A DNA stretch of 64,000 bases from Cloacimonetes bacterium UBA5835 (GCA_002432865.1 DJGX01000033.1:1-64000); one strand, 5' to 3'; shown: positions 52,261 through 62,652, counted from the first letter of the stretch. The notes: a model not told the origin generated them from the letters alone. Numbers and translations: made by a program.

Positions 52261-52701
52261 ATGTCTGGTGAATTTCTTGGTATTTTCGAAAATTCAGTGA
52301 ACAAGCAAAGGGTAATAATTCCCGCAGCATTCAAAAAGAAGTTTTCTGAGGAATCGGAAAAGAAAGTTATTGTTACTCTGGGGCCCAATGATACAATAGC
52401 TATCTATCCTTTGGATAACTGGAATGAAACCCTGGAACGTTTAAGAATTGGTGACGAGCATAGCAATAAACTTCGCACCCAATTAATCGATTTTGCTATG
52501 ACAGAACAGGAATTAGAGGGTCCGGGAAGAATTCGTATTCTGGAAAGGTTGCTGAATGAAGTAAATATTACAGATAGTGTTATTATTAAAGGCGAGGGGC
52601 ATTATATTTCACTTTGGAATCCCAAGGTTTATAATGAAGTTCGTGCCAGCAAACTTAATCAACACCGCAAAGAATTTACTTCAGAGGATTATCAGCTATG
52701 A
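52261..52701 (+). CDS. mraZ: Transcriptional regulator MraZ
   Basis: The protein is 146 residues, made of two AbrB-like swapped-hairpin domains. The first is EFLGIFENSVNKQRVIIPAAF with VTLGPNDTIAIYP; the second has GRIRILERLLNEVNI and ISLWNPKVY. The DNA-contacting basic residues of the usual DxKGR motif read NKQR here, and the second-domain equivalent is GPGRIRI. MraZ represses its own dcw operon in other bacteria. It is the first gene of the cluster, with AAAGGA upstream. Its end overlaps rsmH by four bases. Confidence 0.93.
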   Translation: MSGEFLGIFENSVNKQRVIIPAAFKKKFSEESEKKVIVTLGPNDTIAIYPLDNWNETLERLRIGDEHSNKLRTQLIDFAMTEQELEGPGRIRILERLLNEVNITDSVIIKGEGHYISLWNPKVYNEVRASKLNQHRKEFTSEDYQL

Positions 52702-53696
52702 TATTTCACACTCCAGTAATGGCAGAAAAGTGCATCTCTTATTTAAATTTGAGAGCTGGGAAAATATATGTTGATGCAACAACCGGAGGTGGAGGACACA
52801 GCTTAGCAATGTTAAAATCTGAACCGTCCATAAGATTATATTGTTTCGATCAGGATATGGAAGCAATTGAAGAAGCAAGTAAAAAACTAAGTAACTATGA
52901 AAATGTAGAATTGATAAAAGCTAATTTCCAACAGCTTCGTACTGAGCTTGCCTATCGTAAAGTGAAAGGTATTGATGGCATACTTTTTGATTTGGGTGTT
53001 TCTTCTCACCAGCTCAATAATGAAAACCGGGGTTTTAGTTTTGAGAAAGATGCTCCTTTGGATATGCGAATGGATAGCAGCCAAGAATATAGTGCTTATG
53101 ATGCAGTTAATGAATTAGACGCCAAAGAATTAGCTAGGATATTTAGAGATTATGGAGAAGAGCTAAATGCCTTTCGGATCGCTAAAGCCATAGAACGGAG
53201 CCCAAAACCTGTGAATACAACAGGCGAATTAACCAGAATAATTGAAAGCGTTGTTGGAAAAGGAACTAAGGCCTCGCTTAAAACTAAAGTGCGTATATTT
53301 CAAGCATTAAGGATTTATGTAAATAAGGAATTGGAAGTTCTTGCTTCTACTTTGAAGGATGCTATAAATTTATTAAATCCGAAAGGTAGGATAGTGGTTC
53401 TTAGTTATCATTCTTTAGAAGATCGAATCGTTAAACAAGAATTTAAGAGAGCAGAACAAGAATGTATATGCCCTCCCCGTTCCTTAGCTTGTAACTGTAA
53501 CCATCATAAACAGTTAGTTATTTTAACTTCCAAACCCATAACCGCATCAGAAGAAGAAATTTTGGCAAATCCTCGTTCGCGCAGCGCTAAATTGCGTGCT
53601 GCAGAAAAAGTTAAAGAGGAAAACAAAGAGGAAAAAACCTACCGCAAATCAAACCGGCAGAAAACACAGGAGGAAAAATGCGTGGCAAAATCCTGA
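52698..53696 (+). CDS. rsmH: 16S rRNA m4C1402 methyltransferase RsmH (MraW)
   Basis: The protein is 332 residues with the methyl-donor loop VDATTGGGGHSLAML, then DGILFDLGVSSHQLN, the RGFSFEKDAPLDMRM motif and RIVVLSYHSLEDRIVKQEF. A Cys-rich stretch (CICPPRSLACNC) and a basic C-terminus follow, with a tail of about 30 Lys/Glu residues longer than usual. It methylates the ribosomal P-site. Start ATG 52698 overlaps mraZ, and its end overlaps ftsL by 19 bases. Confidence 0.95.
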   Translation: MIFHTPVMAEKCISYLNLRAGKIYVDATTGGGGHSLAMLKSEPSIRLYCFDQDMEAIEEASKKLSNYENVELIKANFQQLRTELAYRKVKGIDGILFDLGVSSHQLNNENRGFSFEKDAPLDMRMDSSQEYSAYDAVNELDAKELARIFRDYGEELNAFRIAKAIERSPKPVNTTGELTRIIESVVGKGTKASLKTKVRIFQALRIYVNKELEVLASTLKDAINLLNPKGRIVVLSYHSLEDRIVKQEFKRAEQECICPPRSLACNCNHHKQLVILTSKPITASEEEILANPRSRSAKLRAAEKVKEENKEEKTYRKSNRQKTQEEKCVAKS

Positions 53697-54034
53697 TACT
53701 TGTGTCCCTATTGGGAGTTGTGTTTTTTCTAAGCTTTTACAATAATAACCGAATCGTGCAATATACCAGACAAATTTCTGAGCTGGAAAAGACCTATTAT
53801 GCGGAAAAAAACATCAATACTGAATTATTAGTAGAACTTGATGATTTACGCAGTGGGAGACATATTGCTTCTTTAGTAAGAGTAGAATTGAGCAATTTTA
53901 TTCCTGATCAACAAGCAGGTAAAATTATATATGTACACGAGCCTTCAGCTAAACAAGATAAGAAGACCTATTGTATTATAGATCTATTAACTACTAAAGC
54001 TGAAGCTAAAAACATACAGGTTTTGTTGGATTGA
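53678..54034 (+). CDS. ftsL: FtsL-like division protein
   Basis: The product is 118 residues with a short cytoplasmic start, one membrane segment (about 4-20) and a periplasmic coiled coil (ISELEKTYYAEKNINTELLVELDDL). FtsL has poor sequence conservation, so the call rests on topology, size and its place between rsmH and ftsI. It would link the FtsW/FtsI synthase to the divisome. AGGAGG upstream of the ATG is within the rsmH end. Confidence 0.75.
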   Translation: MRGKILILVSLLGVVFFLSFYNNNRIVQYTRQISELEKTYYAEKNINTELLVELDDLRSGRHIASLVRVELSNFIPDQQAGKIIYVHEPSAKQDKKTYCIIDLLTTKAEAKNIQVLLD

Positions 54035-54035
54035 G

Positions 54036-56210
54036 ATGAAATCTCGCTTTTACTTTTTAGTTGTTATTTTTGGTCTTGCTTCAATTTTTTGGGTAGCGTA
54101 TCTATTCTGCATTCAGATTTTAGATCCCTTCCATTTAGCTGGAGTAAGAAGAATGCGATATACACCTAAAAAAGAAATTTTAATTCCTCGTAGGGGTTCA
54201 ATTCTTGATTCCCAGGGCAATCTTTTAGTTAGCTCAATAAGCTACTATCAAATAGATATAGATAGATCTTCCGTGGCAATGTGGGCAAAAGATAATAACT
54301 TAACATTAGAAGATGCGTTCGCGAAATATGCAGAATTGATTGCTGCTCATACTTCTTTAAATAAAGATGAAGTGTTAAAACGCCTAACTATTGGCAATAA
54401 AAACACTTCTGTTCAAATTTCCAACAAGATTAGCGAAGTAGAACTGGACAAATTGATTCGGGATTTTAAATCTAAAGAAATGATCGGTTTGATTCATAGC
54501 TTCGCTTCAATGAGAAGAATATACTCCAAAGATATATTGGCTGCAAGAGTAATGGGTTCAGTGCGCGAGGTATCTGATGGTTACGATCCTGCAACTCATA
54601 GTAAATCTCTCTATCAACTCTCTGGAGTTTGCGGAATAGAATCCACTTACGATAAATACTTATCTGGAAATTATGGCTGGAAAGAAATAGTATTGGATGC
54701 CAATCATCGACCTGTCCCCTATCCTAATCTGCATTCCAAAAAACCTCAAAACGGTTACAATGTTTATCTTACAATTGATTCTAAAATTCAAGAAATTGTA
54801 GAAAATGCTCTATTTGAGGGAATGGAACAATACAGCGCAAAAAATGCTGGCGCTATTGTTATGGACCCGAATACCGGTAAAATTATAGCAATGGCTGGAG
54901 TATCCAGAGATGATAGAATTGAAGATCCGAACTTGGTGAGAGTAAAAACCAATATTCCTGTTAGTTTTATGTTTGAACCTGGTTCTACAATGAAGCCTTT
55001 AACTATGTTGCCCGCTATTGAATATAAACTGGTAAAGCCAACGGAGACATTTCAATGCGGTAGATACCAAACCGGACGAAGAGTTATTTCGGATACACAT
55101 CAATATGGAAATCTTACTCCTCGCGAAATAATAGTTAAATCCAGTAATGTAGGTATTGCTAAAATAGCGGAACGAATTGGCCCCACGCGGTTATATGAGA
55201 AATTTATAGCTTTGGGTTTTGGCCAAAAAACCGCTTTAAATATGACAGGAGAATCCAGTGGAATGTTTGCCAAACTGCAAAACTGGGATGGCTATACATT
55301 ACATTCAGTTTCTTTTGGCCAAGGTATATCTACAACTGCCTTACAACTTGCCACTGCCTATTGTGCCATTGCTAATGGAGGGAAATTGATGAAACCTATT
55401 ATTGTGGATACCATCCGCGATGAAGAAGGAAAAATAGTTGAACAATTTGAACCCACGGTTTTACGCAATGTATCTACTCCGGCAGCTACTGATACTATAA
55501 AGTCATATCTTCAAGGTGTGGTAGATAATGGAACAGCTAAACATATAAAAATGGATTATATCCAGGTTGGCGGAAAAACTGGAACTGCTCAAAAAAATAT
55601 TACAGGAACCAAAGGATACAGTGAAGGTAAATATAGTTCTGTATTTGTGGGAATGTTCCCCATTGAAGATCCCCAAATGGTAATAGTGGTTTTTTATGAT
55701 GAACCGGCTCCTGGATTTCATTTTGGCAGCACAAGTAGCGCTCCCACTTTCAAAAAAATAGTGGAGAACATTCTATTTATGCCCGATTGCCAGATTTTGC
55801 CTTATAATGAACGTTTGATGCAAACCTCATTAACTATGCCTAAACTTATTGGAATGCATCTTTTCCAAGCAGAAAGGACTTTGAACTATTATGGATTTCA
55901 ATATAAAGTCGAGGGGCCAGATTCTGCCTCTGTAGTTATTGATCAATATCCAAAAGAAGGAGTTACAGTAGATCCACATTATCCAATAACCTTAAAGATA
56001 GGCCCCAGTGCAGATAAAAAAGCCCCTGTCCGCGAAGCAGGAATTATGCCAAATTTAATAGGACTTAGTTTAAGAGAAGCTCTAAAACAAGCATCAGCTC
56101 ACGGTTTGGCAATCAATATTCGTGGTTCAGGAATTGTCCGCTCTCAATCTATTCTTCCAGGGAGTAGAATATTGGAAGGCAGTAAATGCCATCTGGAGGC
56201 ATCGTTATGA
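54036..56210 (+). CDS. ftsI: Division transpeptidase FtsI (PBP3), with two PASTA domains
   Basis: This 724-residue class B penicillin-binding protein has one N-terminal membrane segment (about 5-25), the pedestal domain beginning RRGSILDSQGNLL, and a transpeptidase domain. The active site has Ser317 and Lys320 in FEPGSTMKP, the KSSNVGIAKI motif and VGGKTGTAQ. Two C-terminal PASTA domains start at TMPKLIGMHLFQAERTL and IMPNLIGLSLREALKQA. It cross-links septal peptidoglycan. PASTA domains on FtsI are usual in Firmicutes and some other phyla but are absent from E. coli. It starts one base after ftsL's stop and overlaps murE/murF. Confidence 0.96.
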   Translation: MKSRFYFLVVIFGLASIFWVAYLFCIQILDPFHLAGVRRMRYTPKKEILIPRRGSILDSQGNLLVSSISYYQIDIDRSSVAMWAKDNNLTLEDAFAKYAELIAAHTSLNKDEVLKRLTIGNKNTSVQISNKISEVELDKLIRDFKSKEMIGLIHSFASMRRIYSKDILAARVMGSVREVSDGYDPATHSKSLYQLSGVCGIESTYDKYLSGNYGWKEIVLDANHRPVPYPNLHSKKPQNGYNVYLTIDSKIQEIVENALFEGMEQYSAKNAGAIVMDPNTGKIIAMAGVSRDDRIEDPNLVRVKTNIPVSFMFEPGSTMKPLTMLPAIEYKLVKPTETFQCGRYQTGRRVISDTHQYGNLTPREIIVKSSNVGIAKIAERIGPTRLYEKFIALGFGQKTALNMTGESSGMFAKLQNWDGYTLHSVSFGQGISTTALQLATAYCAIANGGKLMKPIIVDTIRDEEGKIVEQFEPTVLRNVSTPAATDTIKSYLQGVVDNGTAKHIKMDYIQVGGKTGTAQKNITGTKGYSEGKYSSVFVGMFPIEDPQMVIVVFYDEPAPGFHFGSTSSAPTFKKIVENILFMPDCQILPYNERLMQTSLTMPKLIGMHLFQAERTLNYYGFQYKVEGPDSASVVIDQYPKEGVTVDPHYPITLKIGPSADKKAPVREAGIMPNLIGLSLREALKQASAHGLAINIRGSGIVRSQSILPGSRILEGSKCHLEASL

Positions 56211-59056
56211 TTAATAAAATAATAAATGCCTTAAAGCAGAATTCTCTATTGATAGAAACAGCTAATTTGGAACAACTGCAAAACTGGCAGGGAAAAGTTC
56301 AAACCGATACCAGAAAATTGCAACCAGGTGATATTTTTGTCTGTATTAAAGGCACAAATTATGATGGCCATAATTTTATTCCTTCCGCTCTTAATAAAGG
56401 TGCAGCATTAATTGTAGGACAGGAATTTGATAACATCACTTTCCCTTATCTAAAAGTGAAAGACAGTCGTAAAGCGGCAGCTATTATTGCTCGAATTGTG
56501 TTGCTTCCAGAAAAAATTCCATTTACTTTGATTGGGATAACAGGCACTAATGGAAAAACTACTACCTCAATAATGATCTATGAAGCTATCAGAGATTTGG
56601 GGTTTCGTTGTGGTTGGATTGGAACTTTGGGTTACTATATTGAAGGTAGAACTTTCCCTTCTGAGAGAACCACTCCCGATATTATTGAACTAAATGAAAT
56701 ATTCGCTCAGATGATAGATGAAAGGGTAAATTATGTAGTTATGGAGGTTTCTTCCCATTCACTATCTCTAAATAGAGTTTATGGAGTTAAATTCGATTAT
56801 TGTTTGTTCAGTAATCTGGGTCGAGATCATCTTGATTTTCATCTTACTATAGAAAACTATGGTCAAACGAAAATGAGCTTTTTTGAACAAGGCGCAAAAG
56901 ATGGTAGCGTTTCCATCGTCAATACCGGCGATCCTTTTGGTATAAGGATAAAGGAAATGCTTGTTGAAAAACACGCTAAAGTACTTTCTCTTGGAAGTGA
57001 AGATGCTGATTTTCGTTTTGCCGATGTACAAACTGATATAAATAACAGCAGCTTTCGGTTGCAATCCGATAAAGATGAGATTTATATTATCAGCCGCTTG
57101 ATTGGTAATTTTAATATTCAAAATTTGGGGTTAACAGCTCTCACTTTATATGCAATGGGGTTCAAACCTGAAGAAATTCACAAATCTATAAAAGATATTC
57201 CTCCCGTCCGAGGCAGAATGGAAAAAGTGGAAAACAATTATGGTATCGGCATTTTTATCGATTATGCTCATACGCCTCAGGCTATTGAAAATGTTTTAGA
57301 AGCAGGAGAGGACTTACCTCATAAAAGAATGCTCTGTTTATTTGGTGCCGGAGGAGATAGAGATAAAGGAAAAAGACCCCTAATGTTGAAAGCAGCTCTC
57401 AATCATAGTGATGTTGTTATTATCAGTGATGATAATCCACGCAGCGAAAACCCTGAGGCAATTATCAGGGATATTGTATCCTCAAGCGATATATTTTTAC
57501 CCTGGTGGATTATCAGAGATAGAAAACAGGCAATAGAATCCATTATTCGGTTTGCACAAAAAGATGATATTGTTCTTATTTGTGGGAAAGGGAGTGAGAA
57601 CTACCAAGAAATTGAGGGGGTTCACTATCATTTTGATGATCTCGAAACGACTTTGGAAGCACTGGCAAAAAGGGATACAAAAATTAAAGACGACGCAGAG
57701 TTTATTCTACCTGTTGATCAGACCCTAATGAAACTACTATTTATTTCAAATTGGAATCCCGAACCTTCTGGTTATAAAGAGCCAGTATACTATAAATATC
57801 TATATACAGATTCTCGCATTCTAAAGCCTGAAAGCATATTTGTAGCCATTCAGGGAGAGAAATTCGATGGCCATAACTATCTAAAAGAAGTACTTGCCCC
57901 TAAAGAAAATTGCGCTATTGGTGAAAAATCTTGGTCAGAGGAATCTCCTATCGCAGAATTTCAATATTTTCAGGTGAATAATAGTTTGGAAGCAATGGGT
58001 TCTATCTGCCGTAAATATTTAGCTCTATTTGCTCCTCACAAAATTGCTCTAACCGGAAGTACTGGTAAAACTACCTCCAAAGAATTGATGGCTCAAATTT
58101 TGGAAAGTTCCGCTCCCACTTTGAAAACCCTGGCTAATGAGAACAATATGATAGGCCTCTGTAAAACTATTTTGAGGATAAAACCTGAAGATCGTTATGC
58201 CCTTTTTGAACTTGGAACCAATCACTTTGGCGAAATTGCTTCTTTGGCAGATGTTGCCGATCCTGAAATTGGTATTATTTTGAATATCGGTCCTTCTCAT
58301 TTAGAGTATTTTAAGGATGAAGATGGAGTTTTTCAAGAAAAGATCGCTCTATTTAATAGACCTCTTGCTTTACGCTTATATCCTGGAGATGATTCTCGTT
58401 TTCAATATTTTGCCAAGCAGGGATTAAGTATTGGCTTTAATGAAAATTGTGATTACAGGATTACGCAACATCAGATTTTGGATAGTAGCCAGTCCTTTTA
58501 TTTGAATGAGGATTTATGGATTATTCCTTATGGAGCACCTTACTTTGCTTTAAATGCTGCCTTTGCTATTGTGTTATGCTTGAAATTGGGAATCAGCAAA
58601 AAAGATATACAATCAGCTTTAAATTCTCCCATCTATCTGGAATTAAGAAATCAAGTGGTAAAAAGAGGAACAGGGATACTGATTCTGGATTGCTATAATG
58701 CTAATCCTTATTCTATGCAAAAAGCATTAGAATATTGGCAAACACTATCTTCAGAACAACCTCATTATGCTGTTTTAGGTGATATGCTGGAACTTGGAAA
58801 TAGCTCTGTTATGTATCATAAAATGATTGCTGCTATGCTTTCTGAAATGCGCTACGAAAAACTGATCACTGTTGGTTCCTTTTCGCGATTGTTTCATCCT
58901 GATAGAGAAAATGCTATCCTGCATTATAATAATGTGGAAGAATTAATTGCTTCGGGAAATTTACGAACCTTTCCCAACAATGCAATAATTCTAGTTAAGG
59001 GCTCACATTCAATTCAACTGGAGCGCATAATCCCAATCCTTAAAGGAGAGAACTAA
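56207..59056 (+). CDS. murE-murF: MurE-MurF fusion (UDP-MurNAc-tripeptide and -pentapeptide ligase)
   Basis: This 949-residue chain holds two successive Mur ligases. The MurE part (to about 490) has the first domain TDTRKLQPGDIFVCIKG, ATP loop GITGTNGKTTTS and DNPR at 409-412, the meso-diaminopimelate-selecting motif. The MurF part has its own N-domain (YTDSRILKPESIFVAIQG), loop ALTGSTGKTTSKELM, NENNMIG and ILDCYNANPYSM. It adds diaminopimelate and then D-Ala-D-Ala to the nucleotide precursor. ATG 56207 is chosen (TGGAGG upstream, ATGA overlap with ftsI) over 56186. Both active sites look complete. Confidence 0.95.
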   Translation: MINKIINALKQNSLLIETANLEQLQNWQGKVQTDTRKLQPGDIFVCIKGTNYDGHNFIPSALNKGAALIVGQEFDNITFPYLKVKDSRKAAAIIARIVLLPEKIPFTLIGITGTNGKTTTSIMIYEAIRDLGFRCGWIGTLGYYIEGRTFPSERTTPDIIELNEIFAQMIDERVNYVVMEVSSHSLSLNRVYGVKFDYCLFSNLGRDHLDFHLTIENYGQTKMSFFEQGAKDGSVSIVNTGDPFGIRIKEMLVEKHAKVLSLGSEDADFRFADVQTDINNSSFRLQSDKDEIYIISRLIGNFNIQNLGLTALTLYAMGFKPEEIHKSIKDIPPVRGRMEKVENNYGIGIFIDYAHTPQAIENVLEAGEDLPHKRMLCLFGAGGDRDKGKRPLMLKAALNHSDVVIISDDNPRSENPEAIIRDIVSSSDIFLPWWIIRDRKQAIESIIRFAQKDDIVLICGKGSENYQEIEGVHYHFDDLETTLEALAKRDTKIKDDAEFILPVDQTLMKLLFISNWNPEPSGYKEPVYYKYLYTDSRILKPESIFVAIQGEKFDGHNYLKEVLAPKENCAIGEKSWSEESPIAEFQYFQVNNSLEAMGSICRKYLALFAPHKIALTGSTGKTTSKELMAQILESSAPTLKTLANENNMIGLCKTILRIKPEDRYALFELGTNHFGEIASLADVADPEIGIILNIGPSHLEYFKDEDGVFQEKIALFNRPLALRLYPGDDSRFQYFAKQGLSIGFNENCDYRITQHQILDSSQSFYLNEDLWIIPYGAPYFALNAAFAIVLCLKLGISKKDIQSALNSPIYLELRNQVVKRGTGILILDCYNANPYSMQKALEYWQTLSSEQPHYAVLGDMLELGNSSVMYHKMIAAMLSEMRYEKLITVGSFSRLFHPDRENAILHYNNVEELIASGNLRTFPNNAIILVKGSHSIQLERIIPILKGEN

Positions 59057-60159
59057 TGTTTTATCATCTTCTTTACCCTCTTGCTAAATATAGCATCGTT
59101 TTTAATGTGTTTCGCTATGTAACCTTCCGTTCTATTGGAGCTTTTATTACTTCTTTGATAATATCGCTTTTGGTGGGCCCAACTTTTATTAAAATGCTGC
59201 GTAAAAGGTCTGCCGTAGAAACAATTGATGAAGACCTCCCTGAAAAACATCGCTTAAAACAAGGAACTCCAACTATGGGAGGAATCATTATCTTATTTTC
59301 ACTGCTCATTTCTTCTTTGTTATGGAATGTACTAACCAATCCAGCTATTTTAATGATGTATTTGGCAACTGTCTGGCTAGGTATTTTGGGGTTTTTGGAT
59401 GATTATTTAAAGAATTTTGTGAAAGCTAAAAAAGGATTGATTCCCCGATACAAGCTGTTAGGTCAAATTTCCGTTGGTTTAATTATTACTTTGGCAATAT
59501 ATTACAGCAGTTCCGTTACCGATAATATAACAGCTTTACAGATCCCCTTTTTTAAGAATTTGATAATCCCATTAGGTTGGATATTTATTCCTTTTGCTGT
59601 TGTATTTATCACTGGAACCTCCAACGCCGTAAATTTAACTGATGGATTAGATGGTCTTGCTGCTGGAACTTTAGCTTTTTCTTTTCTGGGTTTAGGAGTG
59701 ATGAGTTATCTGAAAGGTAATTATATTGTTGCCGATTATCTAAATCTGGAGTTTCTTTCTAATGCAGGTGAACTAACAGTTTTTATCAGTGCAATAATGG
59801 GAACTTTAATTGGATTTTTATGGTTCAATAGTTACCCTGCACAAGTATTTATGGGCGATACTGGCTCTTTAACCTTAGGTGGAATTGGAGCTGTTATCTC
59901 TATTTTATTGAAAGAGGAAATCTTCTTTATTATCATCGGCCTAATCTTTGTAGTAGAGACCTGCAGCGTTATTATACAGCGTTCCTGGTTCAAATATACA
60001 AAACATAAATATGGACAAGGTCACCGAGTTTTTCTTTGTGCACCCTTACACCATCATTATGAACTTAGAGGTATTCACGAATCCAAAATAGTTATGCGTT
60101 TTTATATTGTGGCAGCTATGCTTGTAGCTATGGGTTTATCTACAATAAAACTTCGTTAA
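59056..60159 (+). CDS. mraY: Phospho-MurNAc-pentapeptide transferase MraY
   Basis: This 367-residue integral protein has about ten membrane segments. Catalytic motifs are GTPTMGGI, GFLDDYLK with the Asp pair, TSNAVNLTDGLDGLA, FNSYPAQVFMGDTGSLTLGG and the histidine-rich PLHHHYEL. It moves phospho-MurNAc-pentapeptide to undecaprenyl phosphate to make lipid I. The start shares one base with the murE/murF stop (TAATG). Confidence 0.97.
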   Translation: MFYHLLYPLAKYSIVFNVFRYVTFRSIGAFITSLIISLLVGPTFIKMLRKRSAVETIDEDLPEKHRLKQGTPTMGGIIILFSLLISSLLWNVLTNPAILMMYLATVWLGILGFLDDYLKNFVKAKKGLIPRYKLLGQISVGLIITLAIYYSSSVTDNITALQIPFFKNLIIPLGWIFIPFAVVFITGTSNAVNLTDGLDGLAAGTLAFSFLGLGVMSYLKGNYIVADYLNLEFLSNAGELTVFISAIMGTLIGFLWFNSYPAQVFMGDTGSLTLGGIGAVISILLKEEIFFIIIGLIFVVETCSVIIQRSWFKYTKHKYGQGHRVFLCAPLHHHYELRGIHESKIVMRFYIVAAMLVAMGLSTIKLR

Positions 60160-60173
60160 AGAGAGTAAATGAG

Positions 60174-61526
60174 ATGATTGAGAAAAACAAAAAATACGGT
60201 ATCTTAGGTTTGGCTCGCAGTGGAATTGCCGCTGCTTATAAATTGAAAGAATTAGGTGTTATTCCTTTTTTAAGTGAGTTGCGTCCTGAGACGAAAATCC
60301 CAAACGCAGAAAACCTGAAAAAGGACTTTCCCTGTGAATTTGGAGGCCATACAGACAGACTGCTTGATTGTAACTGCTTGATAGTAAGTCCCGGTATACC
60401 TCTTAATACTTCTATTTTGCAAAAAGCAAGAGAAAGAAAGATTGAACTTATCAGTGAAATCGAACTGGGTTACCAAATAAAAGCCAATGATTCTAAAATC
60501 ATTGCGGTAACTGGCTCAAACGGGAAAAGCACAACCGTTAGCTTAATTTATCATATCCTAAAGAGCTTGGGGAAAAAATCTATTCTTGCAGGTAACATTG
60601 GAGACCCTTTTTGTGGTTACTCCATCGAAAAACCAGGGTTAGATTATATCGTTTTGGAAATCAGCAGTTTTCAATTAGATCTGATAGATACTTTCAAGCC
60701 GAATGTAGCTGTACTGTTAAATATTACTCCCGACCATATCAATCGCTACAATACCTTCGAGGATTATGCCCTTAGTAAGGTGAACATCTTCAAGAATCAA
60801 ACAGCAACAGATACAGCTGTGCTATTTATGGATTCTCCTGAAATTATGCTATATACTAAGAATATAAAAGCTAGCAAGTTATATTTTTCCTCACATCAGA
60901 TAGAAACAGCTTATGCTTATCCAGTAGATAACTATATACAATTGGGGCCTACTACAAAAGTTCCACTTTCCAATCTGGAAATTAGAGGACCTCATAATTA
61001 TGCTAATGCAATGGCTGCTATGCTTGCAGTTTATGCATTATATCCAGAACCAGCAAAAATTGCTGAAGCAATTACAGGTTTTAAGCCTCTGCCTCATCGT
61101 TTGGAATTTGTGGGTAGCGTAAATGGCATTTCCTTCTATAATGATTCCAAAGCTACTAATACCGATTCGGTTCGCAGTGCCTTGCATAGTTTTGATAAAC
61201 CCATCAGAATTATTATGGGGGGCTCCGACAAAGGTGAAAGCTATAGTACTTTAACTTCCGATATGCAAAAAATAGTAAAAAAGGCATATCTGACAGGTGA
61301 TACATCAGAGAAAATGTATCAAACCTGGAACGGAATAATCCCTCTTGAATGCATATCTGATTTTGAGGATTGTGTAACTAAAGCATATAATGATTCCCTT
61401 CCAGGTGATATAATCGTTCTTTCTCCTGCCTGTGCCAGTTTTGATAAATTTAAAAATTATGAAGAGCGAGGAGAATTCTTCAAGCTTGTTGTAAATAGGA
61501 TTATCAAGGAAAATGAAAAGAAGTAA
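60174..61526 (+). CDS. murD: UDP-MurNAc-L-Ala:D-Glu ligase MurD
   Basis: This 450-residue protein has a Rossmann-like first domain (GILGLARSGIAAAYKLKEL), ATP loop VTGSNGKSTTVSLIYH, LEISSFQLD, ITPDHINRY and an end domain with HRLEFVG and YNDSKATNTDSV, all matching MurD. It adds D-glutamate. Length is normal. The start is 14 bases after mraY with GAGAG upstream, and its end overlaps ftsW by 14 bases. Confidence 0.96.
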   Translation: MIEKNKKYGILGLARSGIAAAYKLKELGVIPFLSELRPETKIPNAENLKKDFPCEFGGHTDRLLDCNCLIVSPGIPLNTSILQKARERKIELISEIELGYQIKANDSKIIAVTGSNGKSTTVSLIYHILKSLGKKSILAGNIGDPFCGYSIEKPGLDYIVLEISSFQLDLIDTFKPNVAVLLNITPDHINRYNTFEDYALSKVNIFKNQTATDTAVLFMDSPEIMLYTKNIKASKLYFSSHQIETAYAYPVDNYIQLGPTTKVPLSNLEIRGPHNYANAMAAMLAVYALYPEPAKIAEAITGFKPLPHRLEFVGSVNGISFYNDSKATNTDSVRSALHSFDKPIRIIMGGSDKGESYSTLTSDMQKIVKKAYLTGDTSEKMYQTWNGIIPLECISDFEDCVTKAYNDSLPGDIIVLSPACASFDKFKNYEERGEFFKLVVNRIIKENEKK

Positions 61527-62652
61527 AATCCAAAGCTATATCGTTAGCTTCGATAAAGTAATTTTAATTACTTATTGCTTATTGTGCGTTATCGGGCTAG
61601 TGGTTATGTTGGATATTTCATCTGTTCAGAGTTCTATGCGCTATTTCTATAGACAGCTTTTCTTTATGATAATCTCTGCCATTTTCGCTATTGTTATTTT
61701 ATATACTCTAAATTTGGAAAAACTTAGAGTGCTTTCTCCCTATATTGTGTACTTAACCATTCTTCTACTGATTATAGTTTTGGTGAAAGGAAATACTGTT
61801 AAAGGAGCTACTCGTCAAATAAACTTAGGTTTTATAAATTTCCAACCAAGCGTTTTGGCGCGTCTGGCTCTAATTTTCTATTTTGCTCATATCTTAGATA
61901 AAAAGAATGAAGAACTGGTAAGCTCTACAACTGGTAGTTTTTTAGGTAATTTCTTTGCCTTAGTAGTGGTTACAGGGGTTACTTTCCTGTTAATTATTAT
62001 GGAACGGCATTTAAGTACTTTAATTATAGGTGGATTAACACTCTATGGTATGCTTATCTATGCTGGAGCTAAAAAAAGAGTTCTTATCACAATAGCGATA
62101 ATTGGCATAATTGCAGGATGCCTCGTTTTAGCTAATGGAGCAGATTATAGAAAAGGACGCTTAACAACATACAAAAAGTTCAGTCTGTTCTTAAAACCCG
62201 CAGGTGAAATCAAAATTGAAGATAATGATTATCAGGTGAAGGAAAGTTTAACAGCTCTTTCCAGTGGAGCAATTATAGGAACAGGTATGGCCAGAGGAAG
62301 AGCAAAACATTATTATCTTCCTGAAGCCAGAACAGATTATGTATATACGGTGATTGGTGAAGAATGGGGATTTGTTGGTGCTCTTATTGTTTTTGGCTTA
62401 CATTGTTTTCTCTTTTTCCGCTGTTTTTGGATGGCACATTCTCAAGAAAATCGATTTTTAGAATTTCTGGGAGTGGGTTTAGCAATGAATATATTCTGTA
62501 ATGTTTTAGTTAATACAGGTGTAGCTATGTCTCTTTTACCTCCTACAGGAAATACCTTACCATTTATCAGTTATGGTGGTTCAGCTCTATTGATTGATTC
62601 CATCGCCTTGGGAATGTTGTTAAATATTAGTGCCCAACGGAGATATGTATGA
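61513..62652 (+). CDS. ftsW: Lipid II polymerase FtsW (SEDS family)
   Basis: The protein is 379 residues with about ten membrane segments. SEDS motifs are QPSVLARLALIFYFA, EARTDYVYTVIGEEWGF and the conserved end PPTGNTLPFISYGGSALL. In this position (between murD and murG) it is FtsW, the septal glycan polymerase partnered with FtsI, rather than RodA. The start is in the murD end and the stop overlaps murG by four bases. Confidence 0.94.
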   Translation: MKRSKIQSYIVSFDKVILITYCLLCVIGLVVMLDISSVQSSMRYFYRQLFFMIISAIFAIVILYTLNLEKLRVLSPYIVYLTILLLIIVLVKGNTVKGATRQINLGFINFQPSVLARLALIFYFAHILDKKNEELVSSTTGSFLGNFFALVVVTGVTFLLIIMERHLSTLIIGGLTLYGMLIYAGAKKRVLITIAIIGIIAGCLVLANGADYRKGRLTTYKKFSLFLKPAGEIKIEDNDYQVKESLTALSSGAIIGTGMARGRAKHYYLPEARTDYVYTVIGEEWGFVGALIVFGLHCFLFFRCFWMAHSQENRFLEFLGVGLAMNIFCNVLVNTGVAMSLLPPTGNTLPFISYGGSALLIDSIALGMLLNISAQRRYV

